A DNA stretch of 64,000 nucleotides, taken from positions 155,066 to 219,065 of the forward strand of contig NZ_MUXZ01000004.1 in NCBI RefSeq assembly GCF_002015075.1. Direction: 5' to 3'. The notes under the pieces were generated by a model. That model had not been told where the DNA came from, made no database searches, and saw nothing but the letters and a program-made list of their open reading frames with translations. The position numbers and the translations under genes are program-made. The DNA comes from Canicola haemoglobinophilus. GTDB taxonomy: Bacteria > Pseudomonadota > Gammaproteobacteria > Enterobacterales > Pasteurellaceae. Within the stretch, counting starts at the first letter, position 1, and each line of letters starts with the position of its first letter. Below are positions 7,380 to 17,260 of this stretch, piece by piece.

Positions 7380-9241
7380 TGCAATTTATCTAAATATTGT
7401 TGCCAATCTATTTCCACTAAAAGCGATTGGAGTGCGGTTTGGTTTTTGCTTGAAAGTCGTTGCTCTGTTTCTGTGAGCAACGTCACTGCATCGGAAAATG
7501 TACTAAGCGATTGAAATTCTAATTGGGCGCAAAGTGCAGTAAAAAATAGCTCATATTTTTCATGAGTTTGTTCTAATAAGCTTAACACTAACTTTTGTAT
7601 GTTTTGTGTACGCAAGCAATGAGGTAAACGATTTAAGGTTATTCGATGTTGCGTGGCATTTTCAGTGAACTCGAAACCTATTTGTTGAAAAAAAGGCGCT
7701 TGTTGTTGCCAAGATTTATATTGTTGTTCATTTAAACGCAATAAAATTGGGATCAGCAAGGCTTGCTGTGCAACGCTATCTTGTTGTAATTGCAAGCTGA
7801 CATTGAGATGCTGTAATGCCTTAATAGAAAGTAAAAAATGTTGCTGATTTTGTTGTAATAACAAGGCTTTGTTTTTTATCAACGCAAGTGCATGTAAAAC
7901 ATTTTTTTGTTCACTGAGCGTATTAGCCAGATTGTGCATAAATTGATTTATTGTTACAGAGGACGTTGCTGTTTTTTCTTCATTTGTACTTAACAATTCC
8001 CCATAGATCTTTTGCTCCGTCTTGCTTGGCGTTGTTTTGGGGTAATTTGGTGCAACTGTATTGTAATTTGAGCTAAAGTGCGGTTTAAATTGAGAGGATT
8101 TTTCACTCTCTCGGTATTGTTGGGTAAAAATATTTTCACCTGCTGCGGCACGATTTACTTGTTGGCTTGTTGATGAACGCCATATTCCTTGTGGTTCTGC
8201 AACTTCGAGACAAGCAGTATCATTATTCATCGGAATATTTTTCTGCTCAGAACTTAAGGCATCGGCAATGCCTTGATAAATAAAATCATGAATAAGGCGA
8301 GCTTGATGAAAGCGAACCTCATGTTTTGTTGGGTGTACGTTTACATCCACTTCGTTTGGATTGAGATCAATAAATAAGACAAAAGCTGGGTATTGCTCAT
8401 TGTTAAGATATTCAGCATAGGCTTGACGAATAGCATGAGTAACTACTTTATCGCGTACCATTCTGCCATTGATATAACTGTAACTAAGGTCGTTTTGGCT
8501 ACGCGTAAATTGTGGTTGCGCTATCCACCCAGAAAGATGTAGCTCATCATGTTTCCAATCTATATGTAGGGCATTTTGCACAAAATCTTGACCACAAATC
8601 GCGGCGATGCGTTTAATTTTTTGCTCATCTGTGACCGCACTTTTATATTGGCGTACAAGTTTATTGTTATGACTCAAAGTAAAAGCAACTTGTGGTTTAG
8701 CCAAAGCAATACGGCGAATGACTTCATCAATATGTGCAAATTCGGTTTTGTCGGTACGCAGAAATTTGCGTCTAGCTGGCGTATTAAAAAATAAATTTGC
8801 CACTTCAACTGTTGTGCCAACAGGATGTGAGGCTGGCGTAATGGTCGTTTCCATATCTCGCCCTTGTGCATAAACTTGCCAAGCCTCATTTTGTTGCTCT
8901 GTTCGAGAGGTTAAGGTTAAGCGAGAAACGGAGCTTATACTTGCCAGTGCTTCGCCACGAAAGCCTAAACTTAAAATCATTTCCAGATCTTCAAGGCTGG
9001 CAATTTTACTTGTGGCATGGCGAGCCAAGGCTAAACTGAGTTCATCTTTGGCAATTCCAATGCCATTATCTCGAATGCGGATTAAGCTGGCACCGCCATT
9101 TTCTATCTCAATTTGAATACGAGTTGCGCCTGCATCTAAGCTATTTTCAACCAGCTCTTTGACGACGGACGCGGGGCGTTCTACCACTTCGCCAGCAGCT
9201 ATTTGGTTAGCCAGTTGCGGAGGAAGAATTTTAATTGCCAT
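7376..9241 (-). CDS. mutL: MutL DNA mismatch repair protein
   Basis: A 621-residue ATPase that links mismatch recognition by MutS to strand nicking by MutH. The GHKL ATPase domain shows ELVENSLDAG near residue 29, DNGIGI near 58 and GFRGEAL near 93, and a conserved NPNEVDVNVHPTKHEVRF block near 295. A variable linker follows (about 335-430), then the C-terminal dimerisation domain. The endonuclease motif DQHAxxE(X)4E is absent, as expected in a MutH-containing gammaproteobacterium. amiB ends 14 bases upstream. Confidence 0.97.
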   Translation of the reverse strand: MAIKILPPQLANQIAAGEVVERPASVVKELVENSLDAGATRIQIEIENGGASLIRIRDNGIGIAKDELSLALARHATSKIASLEDLEMILSLGFRGEALASISSVSRLTLTSRTEQQNEAWQVYAQGRDMETTITPASHPVGTTVEVANLFFNTPARRKFLRTDKTEFAHIDEVIRRIALAKPQVAFTLSHNNKLVRQYKSAVTDEQKIKRIAAICGQDFVQNALHIDWKHDELHLSGWIAQPQFTRSQNDLSYSYINGRMVRDKVVTHAIRQAYAEYLNNEQYPAFVLFIDLNPNEVDVNVHPTKHEVRFHQARLIHDFIYQGIADALSSEQKNIPMNNDTACLEVAEPQGIWRSSTSQQVNRAAAGENIFTQQYRESEKSSQFKPHFSSNYNTVAPNYPKTTPSKTEQKIYGELLSTNEEKTATSSVTINQFMHNLANTLSEQKNVLHALALIKNKALLLQQNQQHFLLSIKALQHLNVSLQLQQDSVAQQALLIPILLRLNEQQYKSWQQQAPFFQQIGFEFTENATQHRITLNRLPHCLRTQNIQKLVLSLLEQTHEKYELFFTALCAQLEFQSLSTFSDAVTLLTETEQRLSSKNQTALQSLLVEIDWQQYLDKLQ

Positions 9242-9255
9242 AAGTTTGCTGATCC

Positions 9256-10527
9256 TTAGTCATGTAGCCTAATTTTTTGTCCTGTTTGCACTTTACCTTC
9301 TTTTAATTTCGGGTTGAGTTTGAGCAAGGTGCTCACAGGAATATTGTATTCACGTGAAATTGCATAGAGTGTTTGATTTTTTTGTACTATATGGAATTTC
9401 TTCGATTTATCCTCAGTTTTTTCTTTATTTTTAACAGGGGCAACTGATTTATCTTTAGGCTCAGTTTTATTTTTGCTAGTCGTTTTTTCTTTGATTGAAT
9501 TCTGAGGTTTTTCCTGAACGCTATTTTTACTATTTTCAGGAATTTTTATTGTTTCACCAATCCAAAGCTCATTACGTTTAAGCTTATTTAAGCTGATAAT
9601 ATCCTTTGTTTTTACTTTATATTTGGCAGCTAATCCACCTAAACTTTCGCCAGATTTTACTTTATGACGAATGCCACTATCTTTGATTTGAATTTCTTCC
9701 GTTTTATCAACCGCACTTTTATTTTGTTTCGGTTGATGATTTTCCTTAATAGAACTGAATTCCGCTTTAAAATTGCGGTTACGATATTCCACTAAACTTT
9801 CATAAATGACTTTTGCTAGTTGCTTACGATAAGCCAATGTGTTTAATTTTTTTTCTTCTTCTACATTGGAAAGAAAACCTGTTTCAACCAAAATGGAAGG
9901 AATATCAGGGGAACGTAAGACACCTAAACTGGCGTGTTGAGGTGTGTTACGGCTTAAAGTTGCAATACGAGCAAAATGACGTAGAACAATAGAACCTAGC
10001 TCGTAACCAGCTCGCTGGCTATGTCCAAATTGGAGATCTAATACAGTTTGATCGAGGTATTTTTCTTTGTGTGAGGCTAATACATTACCCGCACCACCTA
10101 ATAATTCAGAACGTTTTTCATGATCTTCTAACCACTGACCCATTTCGCTATTGGCACGGCGATTGGATAGAACCCAAACGGATGCGCCACGTAATAAAGT
10201 TGATACAGAGGAATCAGCATGAATTGATACAAGGTAGTTTGCTTTATGTTTACGTGCGATTTCAGAACGCTGTGGAACCGAAATATAATAATCGCCTTTA
10301 CGAGTAAGCACTGCTCGGAAGTTAGGATCCTTATCTAATAGTTTTTTTAGCTCACGAGCAATAGAAAGGGTAACGTTTTTTTCATAAATATTAAGGTTAC
10401 GCCCAATAGCACCAGGGTCCTTACCGCCGTGACCTGGGTCTATGGCAATAGTCCATACATTAGCAAAAGCATGAGAAAAAGCAAAAAGCGCTAAAATAAC
10501 TGAAATAAAGCGTTGTAAGTAATTCAT
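9256..10527 (-). CDS. amiB: AmiB N-acetylmuramoyl-L-alanine amidase with two LysM domains
   Basis: A 423-residue periplasmic amidase that splits septal peptidoglycan during cell separation. A signal peptide covers about residues 1-22. The Amidase_3 domain starts at IAIDPGHGGKDPGAIG near residue 28 and continues with VSIHADS and VETGFLSN, which carry zinc ligands and the catalytic Glu. Two LysM repeats lie near residues 285-332 and 378-423, joined by a Lys/Ser-rich linker. E. coli AmiB has one LysM, while Haemophilus proteins have two. It lies between tsaE and mutL in the conserved order. Confidence 0.95.
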   Translation of the reverse strand: MNYLQRFISVILALFAFSHAFANVWTIAIDPGHGGKDPGAIGRNLNIYEKNVTLSIARELKKLLDKDPNFRAVLTRKGDYYISVPQRSEIARKHKANYLVSIHADSSVSTLLRGASVWVLSNRRANSEMGQWLEDHEKRSELLGGAGNVLASHKEKYLDQTVLDLQFGHSQRAGYELGSIVLRHFARIATLSRNTPQHASLGVLRSPDIPSILVETGFLSNVEEEKKLNTLAYRKQLAKVIYESLVEYRNRNFKAEFSSIKENHQPKQNKSAVDKTEEIQIKDSGIRHKVKSGESLGGLAAKYKVKTKDIISLNKLKRNELWIGETIKIPENSKNSVQEKPQNSIKEKTTSKNKTEPKDKSVAPVKNKEKTEDKSKKFHIVQKNQTLYAISREYNIPVSTLLKLNPKLKEGKVQTGQKIRLHD

Positions 10528-10539
10528 TGGTTGAGTTAA

Positions 10540-11010
10540 TTAAGTTAATTGTTTAATGATTAGATGCCCTTTTTCTGATATTGGCTGTAACTCAATATTA
10601 CGCGCATCATCAAAATAGTTAATGTGAATAATGAGGTCTGGTTCAGGGAGTATTCCTTGTCCTTTTTCTGCCCATTCGATTAAGCAAATAGATCTGGCAT
10701 TAAAATAATCACGAATACCCATAAACTCTAATTCTTCTGGATCACTAAGACGATAGAGATCAAAATGATAAATATCTTTTTCCGTAAGATGATATTCTTC
10801 CACCAAGGTATAAGTGGGGCTTTTAACATTGCCAGCATGACCGAGACCTTGGATCATACCTCGGCTTAATGTCGTTTTTCCCGCGCCTAAATCCCCTTGT
10901 AAATAAACAGTTATCCCTTTTTCACTTTTAATTTGGGTAATCGTCTGCATGAGCTTTTTGCCAAATTGACACATGGTAAACTCATCAGGAATATATTTTT
11001 GATAATTCAT
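10540..11010 (-). CDS. tsaE: TsaE, ATPase of the tRNA t6A37 modification complex
   Basis: A 156-residue ATPase that supports the TsaBD complex in adding threonylcarbamoyl to A37 of ANN-decoding tRNAs. The P-loop QGDLGAGKTT lies near residue 40, and SPTYTLVEEY near residue 65 is the family hallmark. It is the first gene of the tsaE-amiB-mutL-miaA run, 12 bases before amiB. The 130 bases upstream separate it from a divergent gene and must hold both promoters. Confidence 0.96.
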   Translation of the reverse strand: MNYQKYIPDEFTMCQFGKKLMQTITQIKSEKGITVYLQGDLGAGKTTLSRGMIQGLGHAGNVKSPTYTLVEEYHLTEKDIYHFDLYRLSDPEELEFMGIRDYFNARSICLIEWAEKGQGILPEPDLIIHINYFDDARNIELQPISEKGHLIIKQLT

Positions 11011-11140
11011 AAGCTAGGTTCCCTAAGTTATAAGAGAAAAAACTTGCAAATTGTACCGCACTTTTACTGATTTTTGTTAGCCTTATATGCGATAATCCGC
11101 AAGTTTTTATTTTTATTCTAGGAAAGAATGAGGAGCTATT

Positions 11141-13093
11141 TTGGCAATATTAAAATCAAATAATCTAAATGAATTGATAGCACAAAAACTGTCAGAGCAA
11201 GATATGTTTGGACTATTGAATGATATTTGTGAGAAGTTCAGACAAGATCCTGATAATGTCTTGAATAATTTTTCTTACCTTATGGAAGTCTTGCAACAAG
11301 ATCAGGCATTAGCGGAAAACTTTGCTTCTGAACTTTGTCATTGGATCTGTACAATGCGACTGTATCCACTTTTCATTACGCAAGGTATTCTAAGTCGTGA
11401 TGGTTTTGGACGAGAAATGAAAAATCGCTTATACGAAAAAATTAATCCTGCTTTTAGAGATAGTAGCGATTTGCGTGATATATTTTTTCTCTTGTTTAAA
11501 GACAAAAATGACAGTAAATGGATACAGGAAGTTTCTCTTGAAAAATGGGAGAAATTATTTCGATTATTATATTGTCAGGTTACCCCTCAACAAAGAGAAC
11601 GGGTGCATAATTATGTGCGCCATGAAGGCTTTTTTGCGATTAAAATGCTTTCAATTTGGATTGCTTCAGAGGATATGGACCCTGATTTGATGCGACTTGA
11701 TCCGAGTTTATTAAGTGCGGATAGTCCTTTTGTGGCTTTACAAAAAGAAGTGGATTTATGGATTGATGCTCATACTGAGGGCAAAAGCTTTGATGATGCG
11801 CATTTACAAGTGATGTTTGAACAAAGTCAGTCTTTAATCGAACGACTACAAAAGAAAGGTGCAACGCAAGGATCCTCCTTAAATGTTTCTTATTTATTGG
11901 AGCGTTTATCTCAAACCCTTGAACGCCTTTCTGTCTTAATGAATGTATTTGGTGCAAATCGTTTTTTACCTCGTAGAGTTTTAATGTTGATCGGTGATCT
12001 TGCGAAATCTTCAGCGGACCAACATAGTATTAGCCGTTTGTGGAAACAAAGTGTCAGTATGCTTTCTCGTAGCATTACGCAAAGTGCAAGTGATCACGGT
12101 GAACATTATATTGCCCAATCGAAGAAAGAATATTTTGCGATGTTTTATTCAGCGGCTGGTGGTGGTGTTTTAATTGCTTTAATGGCATTACTCAAAATTT
12201 ACTTAGGCACAGTCGTTGAAGACAAAATCTGGAAAGGTGTTCTTGAAGGGCTGAATTATGGCTTAGGCTTTACCTTAATTTTTATGTTGCATTTTACTGT
12301 AGCCACTAAACAACCAGCCATGACGGCGGCTCGTTTTGCCGAAGCCGTAGAAAAAAATCCACAAGGTAGAGCAGTGGATATAAAGCTCGCGCAACTTTTG
12401 GTTGACGTAATTCGTTCTCAAACTGCAGCAGTTTTTGGCAATATTTCCACTGCTATTTTAGTCGCAAGTGCGGTTGCTTTTGGTTACGAATATTATTTTG
12501 CAGAACCTTTATTATCAGCACAGGAAGTCGATTATCAATTACAAGGGGTCAATCCTTTTGGTGGAACTTTGTGGTTCGCTGCAATTGCTGGTGTTTGGTT
12601 ATTTTGTGCTGGTATCATTTCAGGATTTTTTGATAACCGCTGTAATTATTTGAATATGAGAATGCGACTAGCTGAACATCCTTTATTAAAGAAAATGATG
12701 CCGAAGAAAATGAGAGTGGCATTTGCAGAATATTTCCATGATAACTACGGCTCAATTATGGGGAATATGTGTTTTGGTATGCTGTTAGGCTTAACTGGTG
12801 TCATCGGCTATGTGCTAAATTTACCGCTTGATATTCGCCATATTGCCTTTTCTTCAGCAAATGTAGGCTATGCCGCTATTAGTGGCTCCATTGGAACTAC
12901 AATTTTCTTACAAAGTCTGGCATTTGTATTATTAATAGGAATAGTCAATCTTGCCGTCAGTTTTTCGCTAACCTTGTTCGTGGCGTTACGCTCCAGAGGA
13001 ACAGAAATTGATAGTTGGTATAATATCCTGCAGGCTTTTTGGCAAATTATTAAACGTCAGCCTTTGAGCTTGTTTTTTCCTGTAAGTAAATAA
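11141..13093 (+). CDS. Gcr-like (SpecificRecomb family) integral membrane protein
   Basis: A 650-residue protein resembling what databases call site-specific recombinase Gcr. The first ~330 residues are soluble and helical; the rest holds about seven hydrophobic segments (for example near 340-360, 375-390, 440-455, 485-505, 560-580, 590-640). No recombinase catalytic motif is visible, so the family name may be misleading; its function is unknown. Translation most likely starts at TTG 11141, because an AGGAG site sits at 11131-11135 with proper spacing and the next in-frame Met lies far inside. It runs alone between tsaE (divergent) and the ABC transporter genes. Confidence 0.75.
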   Translation: MAILKSNNLNELIAQKLSEQDMFGLLNDICEKFRQDPDNVLNNFSYLMEVLQQDQALAENFASELCHWICTMRLYPLFITQGILSRDGFGREMKNRLYEKINPAFRDSSDLRDIFFLLFKDKNDSKWIQEVSLEKWEKLFRLLYCQVTPQQRERVHNYVRHEGFFAIKMLSIWIASEDMDPDLMRLDPSLLSADSPFVALQKEVDLWIDAHTEGKSFDDAHLQVMFEQSQSLIERLQKKGATQGSSLNVSYLLERLSQTLERLSVLMNVFGANRFLPRRVLMLIGDLAKSSADQHSISRLWKQSVSMLSRSITQSASDHGEHYIAQSKKEYFAMFYSAAGGGVLIALMALLKIYLGTVVEDKIWKGVLEGLNYGLGFTLIFMLHFTVATKQPAMTAARFAEAVEKNPQGRAVDIKLAQLLVDVIRSQTAAVFGNISTAILVASAVAFGYEYYFAEPLLSAQEVDYQLQGVNPFGGTLWFAAIAGVWLFCAGIISGFFDNRCNYLNMRMRLAEHPLLKKMMPKKMRVAFAEYFHDNYGSIMGNMCFGMLLGLTGVIGYVLNLPLDIRHIAFSSANVGYAAISGSIGTTIFLQSLAFVLLIGIVNLAVSFSLTLFVALRSRGTEIDSWYNILQAFWQIIKRQPLSLFFPVSK

Positions 13094-13139
13094 GTTGCAG
13101 AGAAATTTGGGGAATTAATACAATTTTATTGGAGATAAT

Positions 13140-13991
13140 ATGGGATATTTTAAATCTTTAATTGGTTTACTTTTCTTATTTGCCAGCACCTTTTCCTATG
13201 CTTGCAATGTTAATTCTCCGATTAAAATTGGTGCGTTAGATTGGGAAAGTGGGCAATTTTCTACCGCACTTGTTAAGTTGATTTTGCAACATGGCTACCA
13301 ATGTAATGTGGAAACAGTGCCGGGTGCAGTGAATGCTTTAGAAAATGCTTTAACGCAAAATGATATTCAAATTATTACAGAACAATGGGTAGGTCGTTCG
13401 CCAATTATTGAAAAAGGATTATCTGAAAATAAAGTCAAAATTGTGGGGGATATTTTAAAAGGCGGAGCAACACAAGGTTGGTATATTCCCGATTATTTAC
13501 AGCAAAAATATCCCGAATTAACGAAGTTAGCCGATTTATCTCGTTTTTCATACCTTTTCCAAGATCCTGAAAATCCAACAAAAGCACGCTTTCTAAATTG
13601 CCCAACGGGTTGGAGTTGTGAAATATTTAACCGTAATTTGTTAAAAAATACAGGGTTAGCCAAACAGTTCAATAATGTTTTGCCGGGGACAGGGGCGGCT
13701 TTAGATGCGGAAATTTCCTCTGCCTATGAACAGAAAAAGCCGATTCTTTTTTATTACTGGCAACCAACGGGTTTAATGGCGAAGTATAAATTTGCTGAAA
13801 TCCAATTCCCCGAATTTGATCCACAATGTTGGCAACATTTATTACAAAGAGAAAATTCAACCTCTTGTGTAAGCGGTTTTCCTAGCTCTACTTTGGCTTT
13901 CTCTGTTTCGACGGAATTTACCGAGCAATATCCTGATTTAATTGCTTTATTAAGTAAAAAATCAGGCTATCTTAGAGATGACAGAAAATAA
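13140..13991 (+). CDS. Substrate-binding protein of a betaine/choline-type ABC transporter (ProX/OpuAC-like)
   Basis: A 283-residue periplasmic protein with a signal peptide of about 21 residues (cleavage near SYA-C). The mature part is an OpuAC domain with several Trp and Tyr residues of the type that form the cation-binding aromatic box (LDWESGQF near residue 35, QWVGRSP near 82, YYWQPTG near 204). The likely ligand is glycine betaine, proline betaine or choline; the sequence does not fix which. GGAGA precedes the ATG. It overlaps the permease gene by 14 bases and is the first gene of a three-gene operon. Confidence 0.85.
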   Translation: MGYFKSLIGLLFLFASTFSYACNVNSPIKIGALDWESGQFSTALVKLILQHGYQCNVETVPGAVNALENALTQNDIQIITEQWVGRSPIIEKGLSENKVKIVGDILKGGATQGWYIPDYLQQKYPELTKLADLSRFSYLFQDPENPTKARFLNCPTGWSCEIFNRNLLKNTGLAKQFNNVLPGTGAALDAEISSAYEQKKPILFYYWQPTGLMAKYKFAEIQFPEFDPQCWQHLLQRENSTSCVSGFPSSTLAFSVSTEFTEQYPDLIALLSKKSGYLRDDRK

Positions 13992-14955
13992 ACGTAATGG
14001 GGAAACACAAGCACGTTTATTTCTGCAACAATTTCCAGAAATATGGCAAAAATGGCTTTCAGATAGTGCCTCTCAAAATTTAGCTAAGGCGTTACAAACT
14101 GAACAAAATTCAAACCGCTCTTTTTTCCAAAGTTGGTCTTTTTCAGAAGAACTCAATCAATCCTTAGCGAATACGGTGCAACAGCATGGCGATAAATTCC
14201 GTTTTGTCAGCCAAAATATCTTAGATTGGTTACTTATTCCTTTAGAAAAGGTATTACAACAACTGCCTTCTTGGGTTATTTTACTTAGCGTATTTTTGCT
14301 AGGTTGGCATTCCACAAGAAAATGGTGGTTTGCTTTTGCTTGCGGTTTTGGTTTCTATTTTATTGGCGCTTTGGGGCTTTGGATTCCCTTGATGCAAACG
14401 TTAGCTTTATTGATGGTCTCTGCCAGTTTTATTATTTTGTTGGGTATTCTCCTTGGTATTTTAATGGCTTGTAGTTCTAGATTACATCGCCTATTACAAC
14501 CAGTTTTAGATGTGATTCAAACTATGCCGAGTTTTGTCTATCTCATTCCAGTGTTGATGTTATTTGGTATCGGAAAAGTCCCAGCACTGTTTGCCACAGT
14601 AATTTATGCCACAGCTCCCCTTATCCGATTGACTGCCTTGGGTATCCGTCAGGTAAATCCACAAATTATTGAAGCGGCTCGCTCCTTTGGTACAACAAAT
14701 AGACAAATGCTGATTTGGGTACTTTTACCTCAGGCAAAACCTAGCATTATGGCAGGTATCAATCAGGCTATTATGATGTCTTTAGGTATGGTTGTTGTTG
14801 CTTCAATGATTGGTGCAAAAGGGCTTGGAGAATATGTATTACAAGCCATTCAAACTTTAAATATTGGACAAGGTGTTGAAGCAGGGACAGCGATTGTTAT
14901 CTTGGCAATTATTATTGATCGCATTACTCAGGCTTATGGTAAAGGCAGAAATTAA
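13978..14955 (+). CDS. ProW-like permease of a betaine/choline ABC transporter
   Basis: A 325-residue inner membrane permease. A soluble N-terminal stretch of about 95 residues precedes the membrane segments, reminiscent of ProW. The BPD_transp_1 domain with the coupling EAA-type loop (IIEAARSFGTTNRQM near 230) lies at about 140-315. Its start lies inside the binding-protein gene, so the two are translationally coupled. The ATPase gene follows after 11 bases. Confidence 0.87.
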   Translation: MTENKRNGETQARLFLQQFPEIWQKWLSDSASQNLAKALQTEQNSNRSFFQSWSFSEELNQSLANTVQQHGDKFRFVSQNILDWLLIPLEKVLQQLPSWVILLSVFLLGWHSTRKWWFAFACGFGFYFIGALGLWIPLMQTLALLMVSASFIILLGILLGILMACSSRLHRLLQPVLDVIQTMPSFVYLIPVLMLFGIGKVPALFATVIYATAPLIRLTALGIRQVNPQIIEAARSFGTTNRQMLIWVLLPQAKPSIMAGINQAIMMSLGMVVVASMIGAKGLGEYVLQAIQTLNIGQGVEAGTAIVILAIIIDRITQAYGKGRN

Positions 14956-14966
14956 GTAGGATAGAT

Positions 14967-15782
14967 ATGGCACAAATTAAGTTTCAAAATGTCAGTAAGG
15001 TCTATGGAAAACAATGTGATAAGGCATTGAAACTGCTTAAACAGAATGTTTCTAGTAGTGAAATTTTTCAACAGACAGGCTGCCAAGTTGGCTTGCGTAA
15101 CATCAATTTGGAGATAGAAGGGAGTGGCATTTTTTGCATTATTGGTTTATCGGGTTCTGGAAAATCAACCTTAATTCGTCACATTAATCGCTTGATTGAG
15201 CCAAGTTGTGGGGATATTTGGGTAGGAGAAACCAATGTAATGTCGTTGGATCAAAATGGGTTAAGGGAATTTCGCCAACAAAAAATTAGTATGGTATTTC
15301 AACATTTTGGCTTATTTCCTCATATGAATGTCGTGCAAAATGTCTCTTATGCTTTAAAAGTAAAAAATGTCTCTTCAAAAGAGCGGTTGGAACAAGCAAA
15401 GTTTTGGTTAAATGAAGTTGGGCTTGCTGGCTATGAAAATAGCTGTCCTGATCAACTCTCTGGTGGAATGCGTCAGCGAGTGGGGCTTGCTAGAGCTATT
15501 GCTGCGAATACCGATATCATTTTAATGGATGAGCCTTTTTCCGCACTAGATCCGATCAATCGCATTAAATTACAAGAACTTGTTTTGAAGTTACAGCAAA
15601 AGCTCAACAAGTGTATTGTTTTTATTACTCATGATATTGATGAAGCAATTAATTTAGGTAAACAAATTGCGATTCTTAATGCAGGCGAACTTATTCAAAC
15701 AGGTACACCACAAGAGTTATTAACAAATCCAGCTAATGAGTATGTTGAAGATTTTATGAGGTTGGTAAAAAATCCCTGTTAG
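14967..15782 (+). CDS. ProV-like ATPase of a betaine/choline ABC transporter, without CBS domains
   Basis: A 271-residue ATPase with Walker A GLSGSGKST near residue 59, Q-loop VFQHFG near 109, signature LSGGMRQRVG near 164 and Walker B IILMDEP near 184. It begins with the insertion typical of ProV, ahead of the P-loop. E. coli ProV is about 400 residues because of C-terminal CBS domains that sense ionic strength; here the protein ends after the nucleotide-binding domain, so osmotic gating, if any, must differ. It is the last gene of the operon and ends 19 bases from the convergent methyltransferase gene. Confidence 0.88.
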   Translation: MAQIKFQNVSKVYGKQCDKALKLLKQNVSSSEIFQQTGCQVGLRNINLEIEGSGIFCIIGLSGSGKSTLIRHINRLIEPSCGDIWVGETNVMSLDQNGLREFRQQKISMVFQHFGLFPHMNVVQNVSYALKVKNVSSKERLEQAKFWLNEVGLAGYENSCPDQLSGGMRQRVGLARAIAANTDIILMDEPFSALDPINRIKLQELVLKLQQKLNKCIVFITHDIDEAINLGKQIAILNAGELIQTGTPQELLTNPANEYVEDFMRLVKNPC

Positions 15783-15801
15783 ATTTTTATATCAATCATT
15801 T

Positions 15802-16521
15802 TCATGTCGAGCTCTCTATATTCGCTTCTGCAAATTGAAATGGACGATAAGGAATAATGTTATTTTTTGCTCTTTGCAAAGGAAAAGGATAGGTTCGTTT
15901 TTGTGCCACAATTAAAGTTAAAGGAGCAAAATATTCTTGCTGTTTTGTTTCGCCTAGATTTATTTGCTTAATGATTTCAAAATTCAATAATTCCAACCAA
16001 TCTACAACACGCCAGTTGAAATATTGACGGAAAGGAAGTGCGGTCTGATTTTTGTAGTTTAATTGTTGTTTAAAAATCAATGGGCTGTAAGGGTTAAAAA
16101 GAGAGATAAACAAATAGCCATCATCTTCTAAAACCCTAGTAATTTCTCGTAGTAGCTGATGAGGGTTTTCCGTGAAATTTAATGTGTTAGCTAATACACA
16201 AGCATTAATAGATTGTTGTACAAAAGGAAGTTGTAATGGATCTGCTTGTATTAGACTAATTTCTTCTGTTTGATTTGGGGTAAAAAGTGCGGCGGGATTT
16301 TGGGTTATTTCTGGCATGAGAATAATTTTATGACGTAAGGGCAAATTGAGCTCCAATTCTGCACTCAATCCACCAATCATCAGCCACTGATACCCCAACA
16401 CTTTTGGAAACCAGTCTGCAAAAAATGAATTGATTAAGCTACAATATGTGGCGCCTTTTTGAATATGCTGCCAGCTTGTTGGCAGTTGATAATTTTTTAC
16501 TGATTTAGCTTTGAATTTCAT
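15802..16521 (-). CDS. YafS-like SAM-dependent methyltransferase
   Basis: A 239-residue cytoplasmic protein with a class I methyltransferase fold. Recognisable parts are WLMIGGLSAELE near residue 45, and the C-terminal part of the fold, ACVLANTLNFTENPHQLLREITRVL in pieces from residue 107, then DDGYLFISLFNP near 132. The motif I glycine loop is poorly conserved, as in E. coli YafS. The gene is divergent from gloB with 35 bases between the starts, the same arrangement as yafS/gloB in E. coli, which supports orthology. Its substrate is not known to me. Confidence 0.8.
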   Translation of the reverse strand: MKFKAKSVKNYQLPTSWQHIQKGATYCSLINSFFADWFPKVLGYQWLMIGGLSAELELNLPLRHKIILMPEITQNPAALFTPNQTEEISLIQADPLQLPFVQQSINACVLANTLNFTENPHQLLREITRVLEDDGYLFISLFNPYSPLIFKQQLNYKNQTALPFRQYFNWRVVDWLELLNFEIIKQINLGETKQQEYFAPLTLIVAQKRTYPFPLQRAKNNIIPYRPFQFAEANIESST

Positions 16522-16556
16522 ATTGTGTTTTACTCAATGATCTGTGGAGGCCTTTA

Positions 16557-17258
16557 ATGCTCATTTCTATTCCTGCACTTAATGATAACTATATTTGGTT
16601 GTACAAACGAGAAAATTTGCCTGTAATTGTGATCGATATACCAGAAATACTTGGATTATCTCAAGTTGTACAACAACAAAACTTAGAAATTGGTGCCTTG
16701 CTGATTACCCATAATCATCAAGATCATGTTGGTGGCTTAGCGGAATTTAAGCAGCTTTATCCTCATGTGGAAATTTACGGGCCAGATGAATGTGCTGATC
16801 AAGGATTAACTCAAATTGTTGAAGAAGGGAAATTATCTGTAGCTGGCTATGAAGTAGAGGTTTTGGCTACAGGTGGGCACACAGCGCAACATATTAGTTT
16901 TTTAGTTGATGGGCATTTATTTTGTGGAGATGCCTTATTTTCAGCTGGTTGTGGACGAGTGTTTACGGGAAATTATGTGCAGATGTTTAGTTCTTTGCAG
17001 AAATTTAAATCCTTACCTGATGACACTATTATTTGTCCAGCCCATGAATATACACTAAGCAATTTAGCTTTTGCTTTAACTGTAGCGAAGGATAAAAGTG
17101 CGGTGGAAAATCAGCTCGAAAAAGTGAAAAAACTGAGAGCAGAAAATAAGCCTAGTTTACCGACCACATTAGGATTAGAAAAACAAATTAATCCGTTTTT
17201 ACAAGCTGATAGCCTTGATCTATTTATTGAATTACGTAAAGCAAAAGATCTTTTCTAA
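16557..17258 (+). CDS. gloB: GloB, hydroxyacylglutathione hydrolase (glyoxalase II)
   Basis: A 233-residue metallo-beta-lactamase-fold enzyme that hydrolyses S-lactoylglutathione to lactate and glutathione, the second step of methylglyoxal detoxification. THNHQDHVGG near residue 52 carries the metal ligands. Further ligands are in GGHTAQH near 107, FCGDALFSAGCGR near 123 and CPAHEYT near 162. The protein is slightly shorter than E. coli GloB (251 residues). A GGAGG site precedes the ATG. An orphan hemA fragment follows directly after its stop. Confidence 0.96.
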   Translation: MLISIPALNDNYIWLYKRENLPVIVIDIPEILGLSQVVQQQNLEIGALLITHNHQDHVGGLAEFKQLYPHVEIYGPDECADQGLTQIVEEGKLSVAGYEVEVLATGGHTAQHISFLVDGHLFCGDALFSAGCGRVFTGNYVQMFSSLQKFKSLPDDTIICPAHEYTLSNLAFALTVAKDKSAVENQLEKVKKLRAENKPSLPTTLGLEKQINPFLQADSLDLFIELRKAKDLF

Positions 17259-17260
17259 CT

